Source of the DNA: Rathayibacter sp. SW19
GTDB lineage: Bacteria; Actinomycetota; Actinomycetes; Actinomycetales; Microbacteriaceae
Assembly (NCBI RefSeq): GCF_030866825.1
Contig: NZ_CP133020.1
Span: 372,001 to 436,000, forward strand
Length of the DNA: 64,000 nucleotides
Direction of reading: 5' to 3'
Shown here piece by piece: positions 16,610 to 24,389 of the stretch (positions within the stretch are counted from its first letter, which is position 1; every line of letters starts with the position of its first letter). Made by a program: the position numbers and the translations under genes. The notes under the pieces are model-generated. The model was not told the DNA's origin. It made no database searches and saw only the letters and a program-made list of their open reading frames with translations.

Positions 16610-17779
16610 TTACTGCTCGGGACCGTAGGTCGGGATCAAGACCTCCTTGCCGCCAGCCATGGCCGAGTCGTGTGCGGCGAGGCATGCCGCGGTGAGGTTC
16701 GCGGCGCCGTACACGTCGAACTCCGGCCGTCGATCACCGACGATGCTCATCACGAACTCGTCCACGAGGTGCGGATGGAATCCACCGATGGTGAGGTAGT
16801 CGAAGACGTCGGACGGATCCGTGAGGCTGGCGATCTGGTGTGAGCGGGTGTACTCACGGATGCTTTCCGGCAGCGCATCCAGGTGATCGGGCGGCTCGAT
16901 CCTGTCTTCGGTGACCTGCCGGCCCATGGTCGTGAACGTCTCCAGCTTCATGTTCGGGTCGAAGACACCGTGATCTTTGTACTTCCACACCACGGGAAGG
17001 TCCGTGTCGAGCTGGCCGGTCTCGAACGTCACGTTCTCCCCGCTGATCGTGAAAGCCTCGGTGTATCCGCGTGGGTTGTTGAAGAGCGTCCGTGTGATCT
17101 CGGTCAGCGTTCCGGTCTGCATCTCGAACAGTGCAGTCTCCATGGGGTACGGGTTTCCGTACTGTTCGTGCAGCTGCGCACGCATCACCCCGGACCCGAA
17201 GCACACGACGCGCCTGGCCGTGCTTTTCGTTGCTGCGAACGAAGGCGCCAGAGCATGGGTCGCGTAGAACATCGGAGGCATGCCCTTCCAGTACGCCGGC
17301 CAGCCATCCATGTCTTGGTAGTGGGCTCCGCGCATGAACTGGATGCGGCCCATTTCCCCAGACTCGAGGAGTTGCTTTACGTACAGATAATTGCGCGTGA
17401 AGATCACGGATTCTGCGAGCAGATATTCGCGCTCCGCCTCTTGCTGCGCTTTCACAATCCGCTCCACGCCCTCGCGCGTCAACGACATCGGAACGGCACA
17501 CGCGCAGTGCTTGCCTGCCTCGAGGACGGCGACGGACTGGTCGACATGGCTCGTGATGTTAGTCAGCAGATGTACCGCGTCGATCGTGTCGTCTGCCAGC
17601 ACATCGTCGAGCGATGAATAGCGTTTCGCGATGTCCCAACGATCTCCGACCCGACTGATCAGCGTCGGGTTCAGATCGCAGATGGTGACTTCGCCGATGT
17701 TCGGATGGAACTTGTAGCTCGGCACGAACGACGAGCCGAAATTCAGTCCGACGATCGCAACATTGATTTTTCCCGCCAT
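16610..17779 (-). CDS. Gfo/Idh/MocA-family oxidoreductase
   Basis: 389 residues. The N-terminal Rossmann fold begins MAGKINVAIVGLNFGSSFVPSY with a variant glycine motif (GLNFGSSF); AGKHCACAVPMSLTREGVERI corresponds to the usual 'GKHVLCEKP' segment but lacks the Glu-Lys, having AVP instead. These enzymes oxidise or reduce sugars and inositols with NAD(P). It is the second gene of a two-gene operon with 17790-18845 (10-base gap) and has a TAGGAG ribosome site. The altered EKP motif, with the catalytic Lys apparently replaced, is worth noting. Substrate unknown. Confidence 0.82.
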   Translation of the reverse strand: MAGKINVAIVGLNFGSSFVPSYKFHPNIGEVTICDLNPTLISRVGDRWDIAKRYSSLDDVLADDTIDAVHLLTNITSHVDQSVAVLEAGKHCACAVPMSLTREGVERIVKAQQEAEREYLLAESVIFTRNYLYVKQLLESGEMGRIQFMRGAHYQDMDGWPAYWKGMPPMFYATHALAPSFAATKSTARRVVCFGSGVMRAQLHEQYGNPYPMETALFEMQTGTLTEITRTLFNNPRGYTEAFTISGENVTFETGQLDTDLPVVWKYKDHGVFDPNMKLETFTTMGRQVTEDRIEPPDHLDALPESIREYTRSHQIASLTDPSDVFDYLTIGGFHPHLVDEFVMSIVGDRRPEFDVYGAANLTAACLAAHDSAMAGGKEVLIPTYGPEQ

Positions 17780-17789
17780 GGTGTAACTC

Positions 17790-18845
17790 CTAGCCGTTGA
17801 AATTCACACGTTCGGATGCGCCGGACGCGAGAGAGCGCATGCATGCGTCGATCACGTGAAGAGTGAGTATGGAGTCGTCGGGACGATAAACCTCGTTCGG
17901 TTCGCCACGCACGAGCCGAGCGAACTGCTCCATCTGCATGGCGTATTGACTCGCATCGGGGAAGGCCTCCTCGCGTGTGCCCGCCGGGGTCGTCACCTGC
18001 AAGACCAGGTCGCCATCGGACTCCACGAACGGCGGAGTGGCGAACGGTCGTTCGACCTCGATTCGCCCGGTGGATCCGATCAACTCGTACGTGTTCTTGC
18101 GGGCCTGCGCGAGCCCGCCGCTGATCGTCGCAAGCCGGTCCGCGGGAAACTCGAGCGTTATGGCGTGAAGGATGTCGGCCTGCGTGCCTGGGAGATTGCA
18201 CGCGAACGCGTGTGCACGTGTGGGCTCGTCGCCCATCATCCAGCGGGCGAGATTGATGCCGTAACTGCCCACGTCGTGGATGGCGCCTGCGCCCGGGTAC
18301 GGGCCGTAACGCACGTTGCGATGAGGGTCGTCCAGCGGAACGGTGAATCCAACGCGAACCAGCGCGAGCTCCCCGATTTCACCGGATCGCAAGATCTCGC
18401 GAGCTCTGGAGTGCTGAGGGTTGTAGCGGTACATGAATGCCTCGACGAGCTGCACGCCACTGGCTGAGCACGCTTCGACCATCTCAGACGCTTCGGCTGC
18501 GGTGACCCCGAGTGGCTTTTCGCAGAGGACGTGCTTGCCGGCCTCGGCTGCCTTGATCGTCCATTCTTTGTGCAGGTGGTTGGGCAGCGGGATGTACACC
18601 GCGTCGATCTGCGGGTCGTCAAGGAGTTGCTGATACGCGCCTTCGCCTGTATACAGTCGGATCGAGTCGTCGGGAACGGATATCTGCCGCCTGGATGCTA
18701 TCGCCGTGACGGTGACTGCGATCGAACCGGCCAGGGAGGGGAAGATTGCGCCCGTGAAGATTGCCGCGTAGCCGAGTACACCCAGCCGGACGGGTCGCAC
18801 GCGGCGCGCAACTGATGAGCCTGCAGGGCCCGGATCGGTCGTCAT
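17790..18845 (-). CDS. Gfo/Idh/MocA-family oxidoreductase
   Basis: 351 residues with a Rossmann fold (RLGVLGYAAIFTGAIFPSL), the canonical AGKHVLCEKPLGVTAAEA motif including the catalytic EKP lysine, and the C-terminal beta-sheet domain. Members are NAD(P)-dependent sugar or sugar-acid dehydrogenases. ATG at 18845 is preceded by GTGAGACA; the frame is open to 18935 but without a better start. It is the first gene of the pair with 16610-17779 and is divergent from the decayed importer remnants at 18968. A candidate IclR operator lies at 18953-18969, just upstream. Confidence 0.85.
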   Translation of the reverse strand: MTTDPGPAGSSVARRVRPVRLGVLGYAAIFTGAIFPSLAGSIAVTVTAIASRRQISVPDDSIRLYTGEGAYQQLLDDPQIDAVYIPLPNHLHKEWTIKAAEAGKHVLCEKPLGVTAAEASEMVEACSASGVQLVEAFMYRYNPQHSRAREILRSGEIGELALVRVGFTVPLDDPHRNVRYGPYPGAGAIHDVGSYGINLARWMMGDEPTRAHAFACNLPGTQADILHAITLEFPADRLATISGGLAQARKNTYELIGSTGRIEVERPFATPPFVESDGDLVLQVTTPAGTREEAFPDASQYAMQMEQFARLVRGEPNEVYRPDDSILTLHVIDACMRSLASGASERVNFNG

Positions 18846-18952
18846 TGTCTCACTGTGCCTTTGCGTCCTTGCTTCTGACCGCCTCGGATCGAGCTCGCTC
18901 TCCTGCAGCTTAGGATCGCAGTCATGAGCAAGCAATAACTGTCACAAAATTG

Positions 18953-18969
18953 TGTTAGCCATCGCAAAC
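18953..18969 (+). promoter_or_regulatory. Candidate IclR-type operator TGTTAGCCATCGCAAAC
   Basis: It shares the 14-mer AAAATTGTGTTAGC (18946-18959) with the site at 246-259. It lies 108 bases upstream of the Gfo/Idh gene and directly before the relics of a binding-protein gene, the same relative position as the site at 3429 before the intact importer. Confidence 0.5.
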
Positions 18970-19162
18970 CGACGATGACAACGGAGCATCTGCCGCTGCA
19001 GCCAGGAGCGCCAGTGTATGCTCGGCGATCCCGCCCGTGTCCGGTCTCGATGCGTGGCTCGCTTGACTCCAGCCGATCGTCACATGTGACCAGTAGATAA
19101 CGGTGTCCGAGATCTGCGCGGCAGATTACGCGGAATCGTGTGCATCCGCAGGTGTCAAGTAA
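18968..19162 (+). pseudogene. XylF-type sugar-binding protein remnant (C-terminal part)
   Basis: In one frame this reads DDDNGASAAAARSASV, then PPVSGLDAWLA, an in-frame TGA, LQPIV, a TAG, and VSEICAADYAESCASAGVK followed by TAA at 19160. It lines up with the intact protein at 3614: TANDGNAQAAISAMKAAG, VPTTGLDATLAGIQSI and the C-terminus VSDICTAQFAAACTANGIQ. About 60 residues between the two blocks are missing and two stops interrupt it, so it is a dead copy. Confidence 0.8.
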
Positions 19163-19295
19163 CAGCAGGGGTCTGCCGGGGTTCCCTAGAGGATCCTTCG
19201 GCCAATCGCCTTTGCCGCAATGGCGCGGCTGGCCCCGAAGAGCATCAAGGCGCCATAACGGTTGCTCCGATTCGACCAGGGAAAGAAGGTCAACG

Positions 19296-19707
19296 ATGAT
19301 AAGGGCATCCCGGTCTGAATCCGAGACGCACAACACAGTGGAGCCCATCTTGTCTCTGCGCGGATCTCCAATGCGTTCGGTGCCATACATGCCCTCGGCG
19401 GCGTCGACCTTGACGTTTACCCCGGGAGGTCCTCACCATTGTTGGGGATAACTGGGCAGGCAAGTCGACGCGGAGAAGACGCTCGCGCCTGCGTCCGCAC
19501 GACTCTGCAACAATCACCGTGTGCGGTAGGCAGCCTTCGATTGACACTCGTCAAGGAGCACACAATCTCGGTGGCGCAACGGTCTTTCAGGATCTCGCTC
19601 CCTGTGGCAACCGCGAGGTCGTCTCTAAACTGTTCCTCGGTCACGAGGTCGGAACCTGGACACTGGGTCCTTTCGGCGGGCAAACCTGGCTAGTTGCTGA
19701 TGGCTAA
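19296..19707 (+). pseudogene. XylG-type sugar ABC ATPase remnant (frameshifted, truncated)
   Basis: It starts MIRASRSESETH and runs into EPILSLRG; a one-base deletion near 19363 then shifts the frame. In the next frames it continues SNAFGAIHALGGVDLDVYPG, then GEVLTIVGDNWAGKST (Walker A with Gly changed to Trp) and, after degraded sequence, GGATVFQDLAPCGNREVV with LFLGHEVG. These match the intact ATPase at 4803 (LSLRGISKAFGAVNAL, VALVGDNGAGKST, GIATVYQDLALCDNLDVV, LFLGRE). The signature and Walker B parts are gone. It lies 133 bases after the binding-protein remnant, in the same order as the intact operon. Confidence 0.85.
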
Positions 19708-19709
19708 CA
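19693..19709 (-). promoter_or_regulatory. Candidate IclR-type operator upstream of the fourth iclR gene
   Basis: On the minus strand it reads TGTTAGCCATCAGCAAC, 15 of 17 matching the site at 253. It lies 78 bases before the IclR start at 19787 and overlaps the end of the ATPase remnant. The position suits autoregulation. Confidence 0.5.
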
Positions 19710-19786
19710 GTATTTACTTGTCGCTATTGAATTATTCTCGCGTGTCGTTCACAGTAGACGTGAGGCGCAAAGAATAGGCGAGAGCG

Positions 19787-20629
19787 ATGACGGTCGAGAC
19801 TATTGCACTATCAACGGCACAGCCGAGCATTGCTGTTTCCCGCACGCGGCGCACGCGGCGTGTCCAGTCGGTCGAACACGCTATCGATGTCCTACAAGCG
19901 CTCGCGGGCGCCCCCCACGGGATGGGGGTGAGCATGGTGGCGCAGCGCGTAGGGCTCAGCAAGGCCACGGTGCACCAACTGCTCGGAACACTGGAGTCTC
20001 GGCAACTTGTCGTTCGTGATCCGATGCTTGCGCAGTATCGGCTGAGTTGGGGTTTGTATGAGCTGGGAGCCACCGTGGTGCGAAGGGTCGACCTGGCCCG
20101 GGTCGCGCGACGATACCTTGACTGGCTGGCCGCCAAGACAGGCGTGTCCGTTCTGTTGGGGTTGCTGGATCGGGACTCAGTGCTTTATCTAGACCGTGGC
20201 GAAGCAAGCAGTGGATTTCACCTGGTTGCGAATGTCGGGCAGCGAACAGCTCTCCACTCCACGGCGTCCGGAAAGGTGCTTCTGGCTTTCACGGACGACA
20301 CGGGCCTGCTGCAACGCATCATGTCACGTCCATTGGCCCGGTTGACCGAGGCGACAATTGTCGATGGGGACAAGTTGCGCTGGGAGCTGGCGCAGGTGCG
20401 CCTGCAAGAGTACGCGACCTGCTGGCAGGAATGCGACATCGGACTATGTTCCCTGGCGATCCCGGTGCGTGCCCCTAACGGTGCAGTGATCGCGTCGCTC
20501 GCGCTCGCCGGTTCCGTTTCGAGGCTGAACAGACAGACAATTCCCGCGAGACTGGCACTGCTCCGGACCGCTGCTCACATGATCGGTACCGGGCTCGGGC
20601 ACAGCCGAGGCACCAGCAACGAACCATAG
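19787..20629 (+). CDS. IclR-family transcriptional regulator
   Basis: 280 residues, complete IclR layout: winged helix with VGLSKATVHQLLGTL, the linker segment RLSWGLYELGATVVRRVDLARVARRYLDWL and effector domain NVGQRTALHSTASGKVLL, CDIGLCSLAIPV. It is the most divergent of the four IclR paralogs in the window. It follows the decayed xylose-type importer just as the IclR at 2623 precedes the intact one, and it faces the GH88/CUT1 operon (21.3-25.7 kb) convergently. It may regulate that operon or be an orphan left by the decay. Confidence 0.9.
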   Translation: MTVETIALSTAQPSIAVSRTRRTRRVQSVEHAIDVLQALAGAPHGMGVSMVAQRVGLSKATVHQLLGTLESRQLVVRDPMLAQYRLSWGLYELGATVVRRVDLARVARRYLDWLAAKTGVSVLLGLLDRDSVLYLDRGEASSGFHLVANVGQRTALHSTASGKVLLAFTDDTGLLQRIMSRPLARLTEATIVDGDKLRWELAQVRLQEYATCWQECDIGLCSLAIPVRAPNGAVIASLALAGSVSRLNRQTIPARLALLRTAAHMIGTGLGHSRGTSNEP

Positions 20630-20647
20630 AAAGTCCGGCTGTCAGAT

Positions 20648-20667
20648 ACGCATCGTCGCCGATGCGT
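20648..20667 (+). terminator. Short hairpin after iclR
   Basis: ACGCATCG, loop TCGC, CGATGCGT: a perfect 8-bp stem beginning 19 bases after the IclR stop. No T-run follows. It is between converging transcription units. Confidence 0.5.
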
Positions 20668-20836
20668 GAGGAGCTGCCCCTGAAGTTTTGTATAGCGCAA
20701 GCCAACCTTGCAGAAACGTCTCACCACCGGCGCTAGTGTATGGAAGCTGCGGACACGTCAGTGCTGCGGAGTACTGACGGGTGAGTGCCCCGTCTCCGAG
20801 TACGACGAATTGTGCACCGTCCGGCAGCAGTGACCG

Positions 20837-21216
20837 TCACTTCGCTTGCGCTGCTTCGTAGCCGATCAGGAGTCCGGACAGTCGCTCGCGGATGCGCTCG
20901 CGCGCGGCGCCTCGCGCGACAACCTCGGCGCGGATTGCGAAGTAGTCGTGCAAGAGCCCAGGCGCCGACAATCCAACCTGCAGGCATCCGAGTGCCCCTG
21001 CCCCGGCCGCTCCGCGGGCGCCAGATTCTTGAGCGACACGGAATGCGGCAAGCCCTCAAGGAATTCCCCGGTCGGGAAAGTGCAGAAGTCGATGATATTG
21101 CCTTCATTGAGTTCCGTGAGAACTGTTTCGGTACCAAAATACGGCCCCGCGCCGTCCTCGGTACGGGGCATCAAGGTGCGTGCCACGTCCGGTGCTCCCG
21201 GAGATTTCAATCCTCT
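20837..21216 (-). pseudogene. Frameshifted unidentified gene downstream of the GH88-like gene
   Basis: A strong AAGGAGAGG lies just upstream of a possible TTG start at about 21216. The reading is TLMPRTEDGAGPYFGTETV, then NEGNIIDFCTFPTGEFLEGL, PHSVSLKNLAP, after which the frame breaks near 21000 and resumes as GALGCLQVGLSAPGLLHDYF, AIRAEVVARGAARERI, LSGLLIGYEAAQAK and a stop at 20837. The coherent protein-like text in both parts shows a real gene that has lost its frame. I do not recognise the family. It is the last member of the SBP-permease-permease-GH88 operon. Confidence 0.6.
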
Positions 21217-21256
21217 CCTTAGGTTACAGTTCGAGCAGGATGGAGGTTCCCGACTC

Positions 21257-22414
21257 TCAAACCGGGAACACGCGATGTGAGTGGCGTGCGTTCTTACCCG
21301 CCAGGAGTCGCCACACGGCCTCGGTGTAGTAGCTGTCGCCGACAATCACCGATCCACCGATGCCGTGGTCATGTGGCACGTCGAGTGCGGCGCCGCGCAG
21401 GATGCCACGCCCACGTCGGCTCCCATTCACGTACTTCACAGACAGCGCCTCGAGCATTCTTGCGGCATAGTCGTGCAGGTCAGATCGTCGGCGTGCGTCA
21501 CCGAGGTCGGCCAACTCCAGAATTCCCGCATAGGCCAGACTCGCTGCGAAGGTGTCGCGAATCGGCTCTTCACCGGCTGGCAGATCGAAATCCCAGAGCG
21601 GCGCCGGCTCGTCTTGAACCCGGTCGATCCAGTAGTCGGCCATTGTGTGGGCGAGTTGGAGGTACCGGTGTTCGCCGGTGATCAGGTACACGGTGGCGAA
21701 GCCGTAAATGCCCCAGGCTTGACCGCGGGACCAGCAACCCTCCGGCGAGTAGCCCTGGTAGGTGTCGATACCATCCGGGTGGCCGCTTCCGTCGAACAGA
21801 AGCACCTGACCGGTCGATCCGTTTGGACGAACAAGCTGGTCCGCGATGAGTTCCACCGCAGCCAGTGCAGCGCGTGAAAGACCGTCATCCCCGGTTTGCC
21901 GCGCGTACCACAGCGGAACGGCGAGATTGATGACGTCGTCCACCGTGGTGAACGGGTATTGCGTATCGTCCGGTGTTCCGAACGATTTCATGTATCCGAT
22001 CTCGAGAAAGCGCTCAGAGACGGTCTTCGCGGCCGCCAGCGCCAACGGCCGTAACCGGTCGTCGTGGGCGACCGCCATCCCGACGAGGGAGCCCCGAAAG
22101 AACATATGGGCCACCGAGGCGAAACTCCGCAGGCCTGCTCTGTTGGTCAGACGGTCGCTCCACGTGAATGCACGTTCACCCCATTTTGCACGCTCGTTCG
22201 GATCGTCCCCGTGTGCCGCCAAAAACCACAGGATTGCCGGCAGGTCGCCGACCATCCATGACCCGTGGTGGGGCAGAACGCCGCGCTCGTTCTGGTCGAA
22301 TTCAGATGTCACCCAGTGGTCACCATCCGTCCAGATCGGGAACGCCGACATCTGCGACATCAGTTCCGCTTCTGCGCGGATCTCGTGCCACGCATCCTCT
22401 AATGTGGTCGTCAT
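21257..22414 (-). CDS. GH88-like unsaturated uronyl hydrolase with altered active site
   Basis: 385 residues, alpha/alpha-toroid of the GH88 type: YQGYSPEGCWSRGQAWGIYGFATVYLITG and PLWDFDLP match family signatures. The second active-site Asp is kept in TTVDDVINLAVPLW (Asp 159/160). The usual HD(I/L)GF motif with the first Asp is replaced by SVAHMFF (residues about 100-106, Val where Asp is expected). It may act on a different uronide or use another residue. It follows the CUT1 permease genes by 49 bases and so probably acts on the imported oligosaccharide. Confidence 0.78.
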   Translation of the reverse strand: MTTTLEDAWHEIRAEAELMSQMSAFPIWTDGDHWVTSEFDQNERGVLPHHGSWMVGDLPAILWFLAAHGDDPNERAKWGERAFTWSDRLTNRAGLRSFASVAHMFFRGSLVGMAVAHDDRLRPLALAAAKTVSERFLEIGYMKSFGTPDDTQYPFTTVDDVINLAVPLWYARQTGDDGLSRAALAAVELIADQLVRPNGSTGQVLLFDGSGHPDGIDTYQGYSPEGCWSRGQAWGIYGFATVYLITGEHRYLQLAHTMADYWIDRVQDEPAPLWDFDLPAGEEPIRDTFAASLAYAGILELADLGDARRRSDLHDYAARMLEALSVKYVNGSRRGRGILRGAALDVPHDHGIGGSVIVGDSYYTEAVWRLLAGKNARHSHRVFPV

Positions 22415-22463
22415 TGTCTGATCCTCACTCCCGAGTCGGCCGCCATTTCTTTTCGCGCTCTCC

Positions 22464-23402
22464 TTACCCTTTGGTAGACCCGAGTGTCAGGCCAGCAATG
22501 AACTGCTTCTGCAAAAGGAAAAAGATGATGATGGTCGGGATGGCAGCCATCAGGGCTGCCGCGGCAATCATGTTCTGATTGGCGACGAATTCACCCTGAA
22601 GATCGGTCAGGGCCGACGTGATCGGCCGATTCTTGCCCGTCGATATCAGGGTGATCGCCCAGAAGAAGTCGTTGTAGATCCACGTCGTGAGAAGCGTTGC
22701 CAGTGCCGCGAGCGCCGGGCGAATCGTCGGCAATGTCAGATTCCAGTACCTTGTCCACAGTGAGGCTCCATCCACCAGGGCGGCCTCGTACATCTCTTGA
22801 GGGATGGTTCTCATGTAGTTGCTCAGGACGAAAACGCAAAAGCCTACTTGGAAAATCACATTGATGACGATGAGTCCGAAGATCGAGTTGTACATCGATC
22901 CGCTTGAGCTGAGGAACTCCGGCAACGGAATCGCGAGATAGAGACGGTAGAGCGGCGTGATGATCACCTGCTGCGGCAGCAGATTGCCGGCGGTGAAGAT
23001 CATCAGAAGCAGAATGTTCAACTTGATGTTAATGCGGGTGATCACAAATGCGACGCCGGATGCAAAGAACAACGTGATGAGCACGCCCGGCAATGTGATC
23101 AACACCGAGTTGACGAAGTAGCCCCAGATATTGGATTGCTGCCAGGCCTCGATGTAGTTCTGCAACGTCAGCGTCTTAGGCAGGGAGACATAGCCCAGCT
23201 TGTTGGTCTCGGTGATCGGTCGCAGGCTGACGTACAGGGCGAAGAGCACAGGCAGCAGCCACAGGATGGCGCAGCTGGCCATGAAAACCTCGGCCACGAT
23301 CTTCCACGGGCGCATCCGAAAGTGTACTTTCCGCTTCTCCGGGCTTCGTGGCGGCGTCCCGTCCACTGCGGCGTGCGCAGTACGGATGTCTGTGCCGATC
23401 AT
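22464..23402 (-). CDS. CUT1 sugar ABC transporter permease (MalG-like)
   Basis: 312 residues, with a charged cytoplasmic N-terminus and six membrane segments. The EAA loop is EAALVDGASLWTRYWNLTLPTIRPA. The ATG overlaps the stop of the MalF-type gene (ATGA). LRPITETNKLGYVSLPKTLTLQNYIEAW is the typical periplasmic segment of MalG-type permeases. It belongs to the SBP-MalF-MalG-GH88 operon; again no ATPase is encoded locally. Confidence 0.9.
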   Translation of the reverse strand: MIGTDIRTAHAAVDGTPPRSPEKRKVHFRMRPWKIVAEVFMASCAILWLLPVLFALYVSLRPITETNKLGYVSLPKTLTLQNYIEAWQQSNIWGYFVNSVLITLPGVLITLFFASGVAFVITRINIKLNILLLMIFTAGNLLPQQVIITPLYRLYLAIPLPEFLSSSGSMYNSIFGLIVINVIFQVGFCVFVLSNYMRTIPQEMYEAALVDGASLWTRYWNLTLPTIRPALAALATLLTTWIYNDFFWAITLISTGKNRPITSALTDLQGEFVANQNMIAAAALMAAIPTIIIFFLLQKQFIAGLTLGSTKG

Positions 23403-24343
23403 CGGAAGCTCCCCTCTCGTTTGAAGGCCTGCCAGAGGAAGAAGGTGATCGGAACCAGTGCGATGACCAGCAGCACCACCCCGAGTGCCGAGCCGAATCC
23501 GATTCGCTGAATCTCGCCCACGATGTTGTTGGTGACGAGCACAGACAGCAGCTCAAGCCCGTGATGACCGCGATTTGTGATGTAGACCAGATCGAACGCC
23601 CGCAGAGACTCGATGACCGTGACGATGAGGATCACGATGTTGATGGGGCGCATCACCGGGAAGGTCACAAAACGGAATCTCTGCCACTCGTTGACCCCAT
23701 CCAGTGAGGCAGCCTCTTTGAGCGCAGGATCGACGGACTTGAGTCCGGCCAGGTAGAGCACCATGACATAGCCGGCCTGCCGCCAACTGGCCTCCACCAG
23801 AACGGCCCACAGGTTCAAATTCGGATTCCCGAGCCAGTCGATGAGATTGCTGTTCGACGTGCGGCCCAAGACGCTGTTGATCAGACCGTAGTTCGACGAG
23901 TACATGAACTGCCAGATGATGCCGATCAGGGCGAGGGACAGGAGCACAGGCATGAACAGTGCGCTCTGGTAGAAGCGACTCCCCTTCACACCGCTGTCGA
24001 TGATGAGCGCGAAGGCCATTCCGAGCGGCGTCGCGAATCCGACGAAGACGAGAAGCCAGATGACGTTGTGGAGTACCGCCGGCCAGAATTCAGGATAGAT
24101 GGTCGCGGCCTGCACGTAATTCTGGGCCCCGTACCAGCATCCATTGTTCAGAACCGAAGGCATGGGCGGCGGCTGGCACGCCTGCATGGTGAGCCCGCCG
24201 ACACCGTTCCAGCGCGTGAAGGACAAGAGCACGGACGCCAGCGCTGGCCCCCATACGAAGGCCAGAAGCGCCAGCGTCGGAATCCCCACCAGAATCGCGA
24301 CCACGAGCTTGTCTGTGCGTGACAGATGGGCTAGCCGCAGCAT
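23399..24343 (-). CDS. CUT1 sugar ABC transporter permease (MalF-like)
   Basis: 314 residues. N-terminal membrane anchor, a long periplasmic loop between the first segments containing several Cys/Trp residues (QACQPPPMPSVLNNGCWYG), and the EAA loop EAASLDGVNEWQRFRFVTFP. A GAGGGGG ribosome site precedes the ATG. It forms the transmembrane pore with the MalG-like partner. The Cys-containing loop is longer than in the other MalF-like proteins of this window. Confidence 0.9.
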   Translation of the reverse strand: MLRLAHLSRTDKLVVAILVGIPTLALLAFVWGPALASVLLSFTRWNGVGGLTMQACQPPPMPSVLNNGCWYGAQNYVQAATIYPEFWPAVLHNVIWLLVFVGFATPLGMAFALIIDSGVKGSRFYQSALFMPVLLSLALIGIIWQFMYSSNYGLINSVLGRTSNSNLIDWLGNPNLNLWAVLVEASWRQAGYVMVLYLAGLKSVDPALKEAASLDGVNEWQRFRFVTFPVMRPINIVILIVTVIESLRAFDLVYITNRGHHGLELLSVLVTNNIVGEIQRIGFGSALGVVLLVIALVPITFFLWQAFKREGSFR

Positions 24344-24389
24344 GCCGTGCCCCCTCTACAATCTGAATCGAGCTCGCGTGACGCGCTGA

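Noticed and set aside
16883..17617. 244-codon plus-strand frame opposite a Gfo/Idh gene
   Set aside because: Antisense shadow with His/Arg/Val-rich composition; the minus-strand gene has Rossmann motifs and a ribosome site.
22400..22428. AGACAATGACGACC shared by the starts of the GH88-like (22414) and Gfo/Idh (18845) genes as a duplicated leader
   Set aside because: Fourteen bases including a start codon can be chance, and the sequences diverge at once on both sides.
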